Source: Alkaliphilus flagellatus (GTDB lineage Bacteria; Bacillota; Clostridia; Peptostreptococcales; Natronincolaceae). Taken from it: DNA of 64,000 bases. The notes under the pieces were generated by a model. The model saw only the letters and a list, made by a program, of their open reading frames with translations, did no database searches and was not told where the DNA came from. A program made the position numbers and the translations under genes. Position 1 is the stretch's first letter. Each line of letters begins with the position of its first letter. This document shows, one piece after another, positions 26,160 to 33,444 of the stretch. The stretch is from the NCBI RefSeq assembly GCF_018919215.1, contig NZ_JAHLQK010000002.1, positions 434,001 through 498,000 on the forward strand, read 5' to 3'.

Positions 26160-27068
26160 ATGTCAACAGAAAAACAATATGTATTGGCTGTACCAAACTT
26201 TAGTGATGGAAGAAGAAAGGATGTAATTGAGAGTATAGTTAATGAGCTAAAAGATATAGAAGGGGTAAAGCTTGTGAGCTATGAGCCAGAACATGACTTT
26301 AACAGAACTGTTGTAACTGTAATAGGGGAGCCTGAGCCTTTAAAGGAAGCACTACTTAAGATGGCAGGGAAAAGCTATGAGCTAATAAATATGGAAGAAC
26401 AAAGTGGAACCCATCCAAGAATTGGAGCCCAAGATACTATTCCAATATTCCCATTTAAAAACATAACAATAGAAGAGTGTATAGATCTTGCAGAGGAAAT
26501 AGGCAAAGAAGTATATGAGAAGTATAATGTTCCTGTTTATTTTTCAGGATTTAATGCACGTTGTGAGGAGAGAAAAGCTCTGTCATTTATTAGAAAAGGT
26601 CAATATGAAGGATTAAAGGAAGTCGCTCATTTAGATGAAAGAAAACCAGACATTGGTCCAGCTGGACTACATCCAACAGCAGGAGCAACTATAGTAAGTG
26701 CAGATAATGAAGGATTAACTGCTTACAATATTTTTTTAGCAACGGAGGATCTTGAAATTGCCAAGAAAATAGCTAAGGGAGTAAGGGGACCTAGTGGTGG
26801 ATTTTCCACAGTAAGAGCAGTAGGAATTAAATTCCCGGAAAGATCTGGAGTTGTAGTTTCGATGAATATGTTTGATTGTGCTTCTACACCTCTTTATAGA
26901 GCATTTAATTTTGTAAAAGGTGAGGCAGCCCGATATGGAGTAGCAGTAACGGGCTCAGAAATAGTAGGACCTGTAAAACTAGATTATCTTCTTAACTCTT
27001 TAGAATATTATTTGGGACTAGAAAACTTTAGAAAAGATCAAATACTAGAAAGTCATTTAATAAAGTAA
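26160..27068 (+). CDS. Formimidoyltransferase (FtcD N-domain type)
   Basis: The 302-residue protein matches the formiminotransferase half of FtcD: LAVPNFSDGRRKDVIESIV at the N-terminus, GTHPRIGAQDTIPIFPF (substrate and folate site, residues 81-97), and KGVRGPSGGFSTVRAVG. The cyclodeaminase domain is absent, as in stand-alone bacterial enzymes. The family transfers a formimino group from an N-formimino amino acid to tetrahydrofolate. There is no histidine utilisation gene nearby, while purine genes surround it, so formiminoglycine, the last intermediate of clostridial xanthine breakdown, is the probable donor, giving glycine and 5-formimino-THF (inference). First gene of the cluster. Confidence 0.92.
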   Translation: MSTEKQYVLAVPNFSDGRRKDVIESIVNELKDIEGVKLVSYEPEHDFNRTVVTVIGEPEPLKEALLKMAGKSYELINMEEQSGTHPRIGAQDTIPIFPFKNITIEECIDLAEEIGKEVYEKYNVPVYFSGFNARCEERKALSFIRKGQYEGLKEVAHLDERKPDIGPAGLHPTAGATIVSADNEGLTAYNIFLATEDLEIAKKIAKGVRGPSGGFSTVRAVGIKFPERSGVVVSMNMFDCASTPLYRAFNFVKGEAARYGVAVTGSEIVGPVKLDYLLNSLEYYLGLENFRKDQILESHLIK

Positions 27069-27116
27069 AAAGTCGTCTAATACTATCAACTATTAAATAA
27101 AAGGGGGATTTAAAAT

Positions 27117-28532
27117 ATGAAATATGATGTAATTGTCAAAAATGCGAGAATTCCACAGGGAGATAACACAATACTTACGAATATACTCATTAAAGATGAA
27201 AAGATTGCAGGTTTTATTCAAGATTTAGAAGGAATTGAGTATGTTAAAGAGATTGATGCAGAGGGATATTTAACTATTCCAGGATGCTTTGATTCCCATA
27301 CCCACTTTATGGACCCAGGATTTACCCATAGAGAAAACTTCTTAACAGGAACTTCCTCAGCAGCTGCTGGTGGTATTACTACCATTATGGATATGCCATG
27401 TTGTTCTAAGCCTTCAGTTAGAAGTATTCCAGAGTTAGAGTCTAAGTTAAATGCAATAAAAGACAAGGCAGTAATTGACTTTGCATTTTGGGGTGGAGTA
27501 ACTGGAGAAGACGTAAGAAATGATAATTTAGAGCATGTTCAGGCTCAAGCAGATTATGGAGTATGTGCTTTTAAAGTATATATGACACCATCTGTACCGA
27601 CCTATGAAAGAGTAACAGATCCAGAAATGCTGGAAGCCTTTAGAGCAGTTGCAAAGACAGGACTTCCAGTAGGAATACATGCAGAAAACTATGCAATGTG
27701 CGACTATTACGTTAAAAAGTTCCAAAAAGAAGGAAGAATGGATGGACCTGCTTGGGCAGAGGCTAGATTGGAATTAGCTGAAAAGGCTGCAATTCAACTA
27801 GGTATAAGCTTTGCGGAGGAAACAGGAGCAAGGCTTCATATTGTTCATATGAGTACAGGAATTGGGGCGAAACTGGTAGGAGAGGCAAAGAAGAGAGGTC
27901 TAGATGTTACTTCTGAAACTTGCCCTCATTATTTAACACTAAATTATCAAGATGCAATGACAGAGCACAAGCAATACGCAAAAATTGCTCCACCACTTAG
28001 AACTAAAAAAGACAATAAGGAGTTATGGGAAGGCTTGCAAAATGGAAGTGTGGATTTTATAGGTACAGACCATGCTCCCTACGAAATAGAAACAGAAAAA
28101 GAAGCTGAAGGTGTTAATATTTGGACTGCTTTTCCTGGTATTCCAGGGGTAGAAACTATGGTCCCTATACTTGTTAGCGAAGGATATAACAAAGGTAGAT
28201 TAACCCTTAGTAGATTAGTAGAAGTACTAAGTACCAATGCTGCAAAGCAATACGGACTTTATCCTAAGAAGGGGGCTATGCATATAGGTTCAGATGCAGA
28301 CCTTACAATTATAGATCTTGATAGAGAGTGGACTATAGACCAGAAGAAAACATATTCAATGGCAAAATATAACCCACTTCACGGATTACAACTAAAGGGT
28401 AAGCCAGTAAAAACTATTGTACGTGGTACTCTTGTTTATGATGATAAAGAGGGTATTGTAGGTAAAGAAGGTTTTGGTCAATTTGTAAAGAGACAAAGCA
28501 TTCAAAAATTAGATAAATTAATTAAATATTAA
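27117..28532 (+). CDS. Hydantoinase/allantoinase-type cyclic amidohydrolase
   Basis: 471 residues, full length for the dihydropyrimidinase-like amidohydrolases. Metal ligands are visible: HTH in DSHTHFMDPGF, the carboxylated Lys in AFKVYMTPS, His in GIHAEN, His in IVHMSTG and the Asp of GTDHAPYE. The family opens cyclic amide rings. In this setting the best candidate reaction is hydrolysis of the pyrimidine ring of xanthine to 4-ureido-5-imidazolecarboxylate, the first committed step of the clostridial route. Allantoin or hydantoin as substrate cannot be excluded from sequence, but no uricase or allantoicase-type genes are near. It ends in a basic helix (QSIQKLDKLIKY) that might serve as an encapsulation peptide. 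Confidence 0.88.
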   Translation: MKYDVIVKNARIPQGDNTILTNILIKDEKIAGFIQDLEGIEYVKEIDAEGYLTIPGCFDSHTHFMDPGFTHRENFLTGTSSAAAGGITTIMDMPCCSKPSVRSIPELESKLNAIKDKAVIDFAFWGGVTGEDVRNDNLEHVQAQADYGVCAFKVYMTPSVPTYERVTDPEMLEAFRAVAKTGLPVGIHAENYAMCDYYVKKFQKEGRMDGPAWAEARLELAEKAAIQLGISFAEETGARLHIVHMSTGIGAKLVGEAKKRGLDVTSETCPHYLTLNYQDAMTEHKQYAKIAPPLRTKKDNKELWEGLQNGSVDFIGTDHAPYEIETEKEAEGVNIWTAFPGIPGVETMVPILVSEGYNKGRLTLSRLVEVLSTNAAKQYGLYPKKGAMHIGSDADLTIIDLDREWTIDQKKTYSMAKYNPLHGLQLKGKPVKTIVRGTLVYDDKEGIVGKEGFGQFVKRQSIQKLDKLIKY

Positions 28533-28544
28533 GGAGGAGAAATT

Positions 28545-29147
28545 ATGCCAAGACACGCTATTTTAGTAATAGATATGTTAAATGATTTCGTAGGAGAAAA
28601 GGCATCCTTAAGATGTCCAGGTGGAGAGACTATAACTCCAGATCTTCAAAGACTTTTTAAATGGGTACGTGGAAGGGAAAATGATGATGTTCATCTTGTT
28701 CATATTCAAGAGGCACATCGTAAAAATGATGCAGATTTCAGAGTAAGACCAGTTCACGCCGTAGATGGAACTTGGGGTTCAGATTTTATTCCAGAGCTTT
28801 ATCCAGAAGGGGATGAATATATAGTTAAAAAAAGAAGACATAGTGGTTTTGCTCATACAGACTTAGATCTATATTTAAGAGAAGAAAATATAGATACTGT
28901 TGTAGTAACAGGGGTATGGACTAATGTTTGTGTAAGAAGTACAGCTACAGATGCTCTTGCTAATGCCTATAAAGTAATTACATTGAGCGATGGATGCGCT
29001 TCCAAAACTGAAGAAATGCATGAATACGGATTAAATGACTTAAGTATTTTTACTAAAGTAATGACAATAGACGAATATATTGAAGCTTGGGATAATGATA
29101 AAGATCCATGGATAGGCGGAGGAGATAAAGAAAACAAGGTTAAGTAG
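28545..29147 (+). CDS. Isochorismatase-family amidohydrolase
   Basis: 200 residues. The Asp-Lys-Cys catalytic set of the cysteine hydrolases is present: D in LVIDMLNDF, K in VKKRRHSGF and C in VTGVWTNVCVRSTA (near residue 128). This superfamily includes N-carbamoylsarcosine and ureidoacrylate amidohydrolases, which cleave carbamoyl groups from nitrogen. In the cluster it could remove the ureido carbonyl of 4-ureido-5-imidazolecarboxylate, releasing ammonia and CO2 and leaving 4-amino-5-imidazolecarboxylate. Strong RBS AAGGAGGAG 12 nt after the amidohydrolase. Role inferred. Confidence 0.88.
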   Translation: MPRHAILVIDMLNDFVGEKASLRCPGGETITPDLQRLFKWVRGRENDDVHLVHIQEAHRKNDADFRVRPVHAVDGTWGSDFIPELYPEGDEYIVKKRRHSGFAHTDLDLYLREENIDTVVVTGVWTNVCVRSTATDALANAYKVITLSDGCASKTEEMHEYGLNDLSIFTKVMTIDEYIEAWDNDKDPWIGGGDKENKVK

Positions 29148-29162
29148 TGTATAGGTGCAAGT

Positions 29163-29187
29163 CTGTCTACCCTTTTGGGGTAGACAG
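29163..29187 (+). other. Intercistronic hairpin before ubiX-like gene
   Basis: CTGTCTACCC and GGGTAGACAG are perfect 10-bp arms around TTTTG. No T tract follows, so it is more likely an mRNA stability or processing element than a terminator. Confidence 0.6.
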
Positions 29188-29231
29188 ATGCAAACATACA
29201 CTATACAGATAGGAGAAAGTGGTGAGGCTAG

Positions 29232-29786
29232 TTGAAAATTATTGTGGGTCTTTCTGGAGGTAGTTGCACCATATATGGCATAGGAGTATTGAAGGTACTT
29301 AAAGAGCTAGGAATAGAAACCCATTTGGTAGTTTCTACAATGGGAGAATATGTAGCAAAGCATGAATGTGGTATTTTACTAAATGAATTAAAGGATATGG
29401 CCACATATTTTCATGATAATAAAGACCTTGCAGCACCTATTGCATCTGGCTCATTTAAGACTGATGGGATGATAATAGTTCCTTGCTCTATGCGTACTTT
29501 AGGGGCAGTGGCCAACGGTATATCCGACAACTTGCTAACTAGAGCAGCGGATGTTGTTATTAAAGAAAGAAGAAAGCTTATTGTTGTTCCAAGAGAAACA
29601 CCTTTAAGTGTAATTCATTTAGAAAACATGTTAAAGCTTGCAAAGATAGGCGTTACAATAATGCCTGCATCTCCTGGGTTTTATCATAGGCCAGAAACTA
29701 TTGGAGATATTGTAAGCATAATGGTAGGTAGAACATTAGATCAATTAGATATAGAACATAACCTCTTTAAACGATGGGGAGCTTAG
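29232..29786 (+). CDS. UbiX-like flavin prenyltransferase
   Basis: 184 residues beginning KIIVGLSGGSCTIYGIGVLK, the flavoprotein phosphate-binding loop of the UbiX/Pad1 family (usually GxSGASGxxYA), with VPCSMRTLGAVANGISDNLL and the late MPASPGFYHRPETI motif. UbiX makes prenylated FMN for UbiD-type decarboxylases and occurs next to them, as here (UbiD starts 24 nt later). TTG 29232 follows GTGAGG. The SGGSC loop variant is slightly unusual. Its presence shows that the neighbouring UbiD is meant to be active. Confidence 0.9.
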   Translation: MKIIVGLSGGSCTIYGIGVLKVLKELGIETHLVVSTMGEYVAKHECGILLNELKDMATYFHDNKDLAAPIASGSFKTDGMIIVPCSMRTLGAVANGISDNLLTRAADVVIKERRKLIVVPRETPLSVIHLENMLKLAKIGVTIMPASPGFYHRPETIGDIVSIMVGRTLDQLDIEHNLFKRWGA

Positions 29787-29809
29787 ACAGGAGGGAGGGA
29801 AAAAAGAAA

Positions 29810-31162
29810 ATGGAAAGACAAATGTTACGGGCCTCCATACAGGAACTGGGGGACAGGGGACAATTACTCCACTGTAATAAAGAAGTTGACCCAAGGTTTG
29901 AACTAGGGGCAGTTTTAAAACATTTTAACAATGAGCAGCCTATTCTATTTAATAAGGTAAAGGGTGGCAAAATTCCAGTTATAGGAGCTATGTTCGGAAA
30001 TAGGAATCTATATTACCAAATGATAAGAGCCACTGGAGAAGATCGTATTTTTAAAATGATGAATGCCATAGCCAACCCTAAGCCTACAAAGCTTCTGACA
30101 AAAGGGCCAGTAATGGAAAATATTATTACTAGAAATATTGATTTGCCAAAGATGTTTCCGATTCCAACCTTTCATGGAGGAGATTCTTCTAGCTATATTA
30201 CAGCAGGAATTGTTGTGTTAAAGGACCCGGAAACAGGACAGAGGCATACATCTGTTAGAAGGCTTCAAGTTAATGGTGAAAATGAAGTGAATATTTTAGT
30301 AGCATCTTCTTTAGCTAAAAGCCAGTATGCATTTATGGAAAATCAAAATAAGCCTTTGGAGGTTGCTATTATATTAGGTTACGACTATTATCTGCTTTTG
30401 GCATCCCAAATTAGTGCCGCTACCTATGGCGTAGATAAATATGAGGTAGATTCTGCTCTAAGGGGAGAAGCATTAGAACTAGTAAAATGTAGAAGCGTAG
30501 ATTTGGAAGTACCAGCCTATGCAGAAATTGTTTTAGAGGGTATTATGCCTCCTAATAAGAGGGTAGAAGAAGGACCATTTGGAGAACTAATGGGATATTA
30601 CGGAGAGAGGGCACTCCATCCTGTAGTTCAGGTAAAAACAGTAATGCATAGAAACAATCCAATTTTTCAAACTTCTTTTCCATGTAGGGAAGAGCATTTA
30701 GCAAATGGGTTGATAAGGGAGATAGAGTTATACGGCATATTAAAGAATTTAGTCGATATAAAGGATGTAAATGTAACTGTATCAGGGGGATGTCGCTTTC
30801 ATGCCTTCATATCTATTAATAAAAAATTTGAAGGAGACGGAAAGAGTGCAATAATAGGGGCATTAGCAAGCAGTAAGGATGTTAAACACGTTGTAGTAGT
30901 AGATGAAGACGTTGATATTTATAATCACGATGATATTGAATGGGCAATTGCGACTAGGGTACAGGGGTCTAGAGATATGGTTATAGTTCCAGGTGCATTA
31001 GGGTCTGGGCTTGAACCATCCCATGTTGCAAGGGGAGTAACAGATAAGGTAGGAATAGATGCTACTAAGCCTTTAGGGGAGGCTGGCAAAGGTTTTAAAA
31101 GGGCAATAATCCCTGGATATGAAAAGATAGATATTGAAAAATATTTTCCAGGATTAGGCTAA
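29810..31162 (+). CDS. UbiD-family decarboxylase
   Basis: 450 residues with the UbiD hallmarks: HTSVRRLQV near residue 145, with the catalytic-type Arg, EEGPFGELMGYYG with the Glu, and DIYNHDDIEWAIATR near 375. UbiD enzymes use prenylated FMN to (de)carboxylate aromatic or alpha,beta-unsaturated acids. In this cluster the expected substrate is 4-amino-5-imidazolecarboxylate, giving 4-aminoimidazole (inference). The classical xanthine fermentation has exactly this decarboxylation, but to my knowledge no gene was firmly assigned to it. ATG 29810 follows GGAGGGAGGG. The next genes encode shell proteins, so it may be a lumen enzyme. Confidence 0.9.
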   Translation: MERQMLRASIQELGDRGQLLHCNKEVDPRFELGAVLKHFNNEQPILFNKVKGGKIPVIGAMFGNRNLYYQMIRATGEDRIFKMMNAIANPKPTKLLTKGPVMENIITRNIDLPKMFPIPTFHGGDSSSYITAGIVVLKDPETGQRHTSVRRLQVNGENEVNILVASSLAKSQYAFMENQNKPLEVAIILGYDYYLLLASQISAATYGVDKYEVDSALRGEALELVKCRSVDLEVPAYAEIVLEGIMPPNKRVEEGPFGELMGYYGERALHPVVQVKTVMHRNNPIFQTSFPCREEHLANGLIREIELYGILKNLVDIKDVNVTVSGGCRFHAFISINKKFEGDGKSAIIGALASSKDVKHVVVVDEDVDIYNHDDIEWAIATRVQGSRDMVIVPGALGSGLEPSHVARGVTDKVGIDATKPLGEAGKGFKRAIIPGYEKIDIEKYFPGLG

Positions 31163-31233
31163 TATTGAGTTTGGACCGAGTATTAGCACTGTTAGCTATA
31201 GGATGAAAATTTAGGCAAAGGTGGTAGTTAATT

Positions 31234-31500
31234 ATGAAGCAAGCCTTAGGAATGATTGAGACGAGGAGTTTGGTGGCCGCCATTCAGGCAGCAGATACAA
31301 TGGTAAAGTCGGCAGATGTTAAAATAGTGGATTTGAATTATGTAGGATCTGGAATAATTTCCGTAATAGTTTCTGGAGAAGTAGCTGCGGTTCAGGCTGC
31401 TGTAGCTAATGGTAGGGAAACAGCAGAGGAATTGGCCGAGATCATATCCACAAATGTAATACCAAGACCCCATGAGGAAGTTGGCAAAATACTAGATTAG
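31234..31500 (+). CDS. BMC-H shell protein 1
   Basis: 88 residues covering one bacterial-microcompartment domain: [20 protein letters not shown], then VSGEVAAVQAAVANG and VIPRPHEEV. BMC-H proteins form hexamers that tile the shell facets, with a central pore for substrates. It is 71 nt after UbiD and the first of three shell paralogues. The central pore loop (around VGSGIISV) differs from both others, suggesting different pore selectivity. Confidence 0.95.
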   Translation: MKQALGMIETRSLVAAIQAADTMVKSADVKIVDLNYVGSGIISVIVSGEVAAVQAAVANGRETAEELAEIISTNVIPRPHEEVGKILD

Positions 31501-31521
31501 AACAATAGGGGTGGTGAAAAA

Positions 31522-31842
31522 ATGGCAAATCTATTAACTAGAAAGGTTATGGATAATATAGCAAGGCAATATAGAAAGGAGAATGTTACTAATAGCTCTA
31601 GTTCTATGGAGCAGGAGAGCAATGGGAATATAGATTCTAGGGAAGAAGCCTTGCTCCTAGGTTTAATAAATAGCAGTTCAACTAATCCAAATAGCAATAA
31701 TATTAGATATCAAAAACCACAAGAAATAAAAAAAATAAAGCTAGAGAATTTAATAGAATATAGTAAGCAACCAGCAGAAGAAAATCAAAAATGTTCTTTT
31801 GCTATTAGCCTAGAAGAGTTAGCAAATAAACAAAGTAAGTAA
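31522..31842 (+). CDS. Small protein within the shell genes, unassigned
   Basis: 106 residues with no family I recognise. It begins with a predicted amphipathic helix (LLTRKVMDNIARQYRKE), followed by a long Ser/Asn/Gln-rich, probably disordered middle, and ends with a short hydrophobic-acidic helix (AISLEELANKQ). This shape (short helix, flexible linker, short helix) is what one expects from a cargo scaffold or encapsulation-peptide protein that tethers enzymes to the shell, like CcmN or other adaptors. RBS GGGGTGGTG precedes ATG 31522, and the frame lies snugly between two BMC-H genes, so it is probably a real gene. Confidence 0.7.
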   Translation: MANLLTRKVMDNIARQYRKENVTNSSSSMEQESNGNIDSREEALLLGLINSSSTNPNSNNIRYQKPQEIKKIKLENLIEYSKQPAEENQKCSFAISLEELANKQSK

Positions 31843-31865
31843 TATGAAAATAAGGAGGTGGACCT

Positions 31866-32291
31866 GTGAGGGCAGCCTTAGGGTTAATAGAGGCAGTAGG
31901 CTTAACAGCTGCTATTACAGCCTTAGACGCAGCTAGTAAGGCGGCGGATATAAAGCTAGTTGGCTATGAAAAAGTTATTGGTGCCGGTAAGGCGGTTAGC
32001 GTAACTATACAAATAGCTGGAGAAGTAGCAGCAGTACAGGCAAGTGTAGATGCAGGTGTGGCAGCAGCAAACCGTATAGGTAGAGTTTTATCTTATCATG
32101 TTATACCACGCCCACATGAAGAGGTAGATTTATTAATTAAAGGCTTTGAAAAGAATTTAAAGTCCAATTTTAGTAAGAAAAATCTAGACAAAAATAATTC
32201 TAATAAAGATAATTCTAAAAAATCTTCTGAGAAAGCAGAAGAAACAAAATCAAAAAATAAAGAAGAAAAGACTAAAAAAGAGGAGGAATAA
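31866..32291 (+). CDS. BMC-H shell protein 2 with charged C-terminal tail
   Basis: 141 residues. Residues 1-93 form a BMC domain (RAALGLIEAVGLTAAITALD, VIGAGKAVSVTI, VIPRPHEEVD). The last roughly 45 residues are a Lys/Glu/Asn/Ser-rich tail with almost no hydrophobic residues, absent from the two paralogues. Such tails may face the cytosol or lumen and bind partners. GTG start after AAGGAGGTGG. It lies 23 nt after the small unassigned gene and 3 nt before the third shell gene. Confidence 0.93.
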   Translation: MRAALGLIEAVGLTAAITALDAASKAADIKLVGYEKVIGAGKAVSVTIQIAGEVAAVQASVDAGVAAANRIGRVLSYHVIPRPHEEVDLLIKGFEKNLKSNFSKKNLDKNNSNKDNSKKSSEKAEETKSKNKEEKTKKEEE

Positions 32292-32294
32292 TCT

Positions 32295-32570
32295 ATGGGT
32301 CAGGCATTAGGAATGATAGAAACTAAAGGTTTAGTAGGTGCGGTTGAAGCGGCAGATGCTATGGTAAAGGCGGCAAATGTTACTTTAGTAGGCTACGAGA
32401 AAATAGGATTTGGATTAGTAACAGTTATGGTAAGAGGAGATGTTGGTGCAGTAAAAGCTGCAACGGATGCAGGTGCTGAGGCAGCTAGAGCAGTTGGAGA
32501 GCTACATTCAGTACACGTAATACCAAGACCACATTCAGAGGTTGAAAGGGTTTTATTAAAGGGAGAATAG
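32295..32570 (+). CDS. BMC-H shell protein 3
   Basis: 91 residues, the canonical BMC-H length, close to PduA/Eut[53 protein letters not shown]. It should be a major facet hexamer. Start 3 nt after the preceding stop with GAGGAGG overlapping the end of that gene, giving tight translational coupling. The KIGFGLVT pore region is that of typical small-metabolite pores. Confidence 0.96.
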   Translation: MGQALGMIETKGLVGAVEAADAMVKAANVTLVGYEKIGFGLVTVMVRGDVGAVKAATDAGAEAARAVGELHSVHVIPRPHSEVERVLLKGE

Positions 32571-32602
32571 TATGAAAAACTCCTTAAGGGAGGAGGCAAA
32601 GC

Positions 32603-33034
32603 ATGAACTCCTATAATCAGACTAGAAAAATTATGGAAGAACTAGGCATGAAGGTAAACACTGGTTCTTCTACTCAAAATAGAAAAGTCTTTGTTGTAGT
32701 GTTAGAAGGAACAGATTCTGAGTTTAATGATCTAAAAAGGTTGGGGGCAGTAGAGGTAGAAAATACGGATATTTTATCAAAATTTCCTAGCCTTCTAACT
32801 GATATAAAGAGAGAAAGCGACTTAGGCAAAAACATAAAGCTAGAGAGTAATTCTATATATACTAATTCGGTATGCAAGAGTCAATATATTAGCAGTAGTC
32901 CTGTAATTACAGAAAGAGACGTAGATAAATTGCCAGAGGAAACCAAGGAAATAGTATTGAAGGAAAGAGGAATAATCACTCCTTTAGCCAGAGATTTAGC
33001 AAAAAAGCGAGGGATTGAAGTAGTTAAGGGTTAA
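32603..33034 (+). CDS. BMC-associated protein, EutQ/PduM-like C-terminus
   Basis: 143 residues, not assignable to a named family. The N-terminal 60 residues are mixed alpha/beta (VFVVVLEGTDSEFNDLKRLG). The C-terminal part reads VITERDVDKLPEE, then ERGIITPLARDLAKKRGIEV, resembling the short element near EutQ, PduM and other microcompartment proteins (ITxxDV... ITPLARDxAxxRGIEI). That element is thought to associate with shell or core assembly. RBS GGGAGGAGG. It lies between a BMC-H and the BMC-P gene, so a structural or adaptor role is likely. Confidence 0.75.
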   Translation: MNSYNQTRKIMEELGMKVNTGSSTQNRKVFVVVLEGTDSEFNDLKRLGAVEVENTDILSKFPSLLTDIKRESDLGKNIKLESNSIYTNSVCKSQYISSSPVITERDVDKLPEETKEIVLKERGIITPLARDLAKKRGIEVVKG

Positions 33035-33067
33035 GGCCTAGGTCTGAGGCCCAAAGGAGATGGTAAT

Positions 33068-33370
33068 ATGCACATAGGCAGAGTAGTTGGAACGGTAGTA
33101 GCCACAAGAAAAGATGAAAGGTTAATAGGATGCAAATTAATGATTACACAGCCTCTTAATGTGGAGGAAAAACCTATAGGAGAAGCTTTAATTACAGTAG
33201 ACACTGTAGGTGCTGGTATTGGAGAGCTTGTAATCTATACTGTAGGTACAGCGGCTAGATATGCGGCGGATAAATTACAGTCCCCTATTGATGCATCTAT
33301 TGTAGGGATTATTGATAATATTGATATTTATAAGGAGCTTATATCCTCCGACTATGAAAATATGAAATAA
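33068..33370 (+). CDS. BMC-P vertex protein (EutN/CcmL family)
   Basis: 100 residues with the EutN/CcmL pattern: HIGRVVGTVVATRKDERLIG, KLMITQPL, ITVDTVGAGIGELVIYTVGT, AARYAADKLQSPIDASIVGI. These proteins form pentamers that cap the vertices and close the shell. Only one is present, against three BMC-H and no BMC-T in the window, so any trimeric shell protein must be encoded elsewhere or be dispensable. Confidence 0.95.
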   Translation: MHIGRVVGTVVATRKDERLIGCKLMITQPLNVEEKPIGEALITVDTVGAGIGELVIYTVGTAARYAADKLQSPIDASIVGIIDNIDIYKELISSDYENMK

Positions 33371-33444
33371 AAATTAAAATGTAAGACTGGCTATTTAACA
33401 GTTTAAAGCTATTTTTGAATGATACATGAAAGGAGGAATTATTA

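Noticed and set aside
27117-28532. Allantoinase in an allantoin pathway
   Set aside because: No allantoicase, ureidoglycolate or uricase-type genes accompany it, while imidazole-specific steps (UbiD, formiminotransferase) do; hydantoin-type activity remains possible.
31866-32570. A tandem BMC-T trimer protein
   Set aside because: There is a stop and a new ribosome site between the two domains; both are single-domain BMC-H genes.
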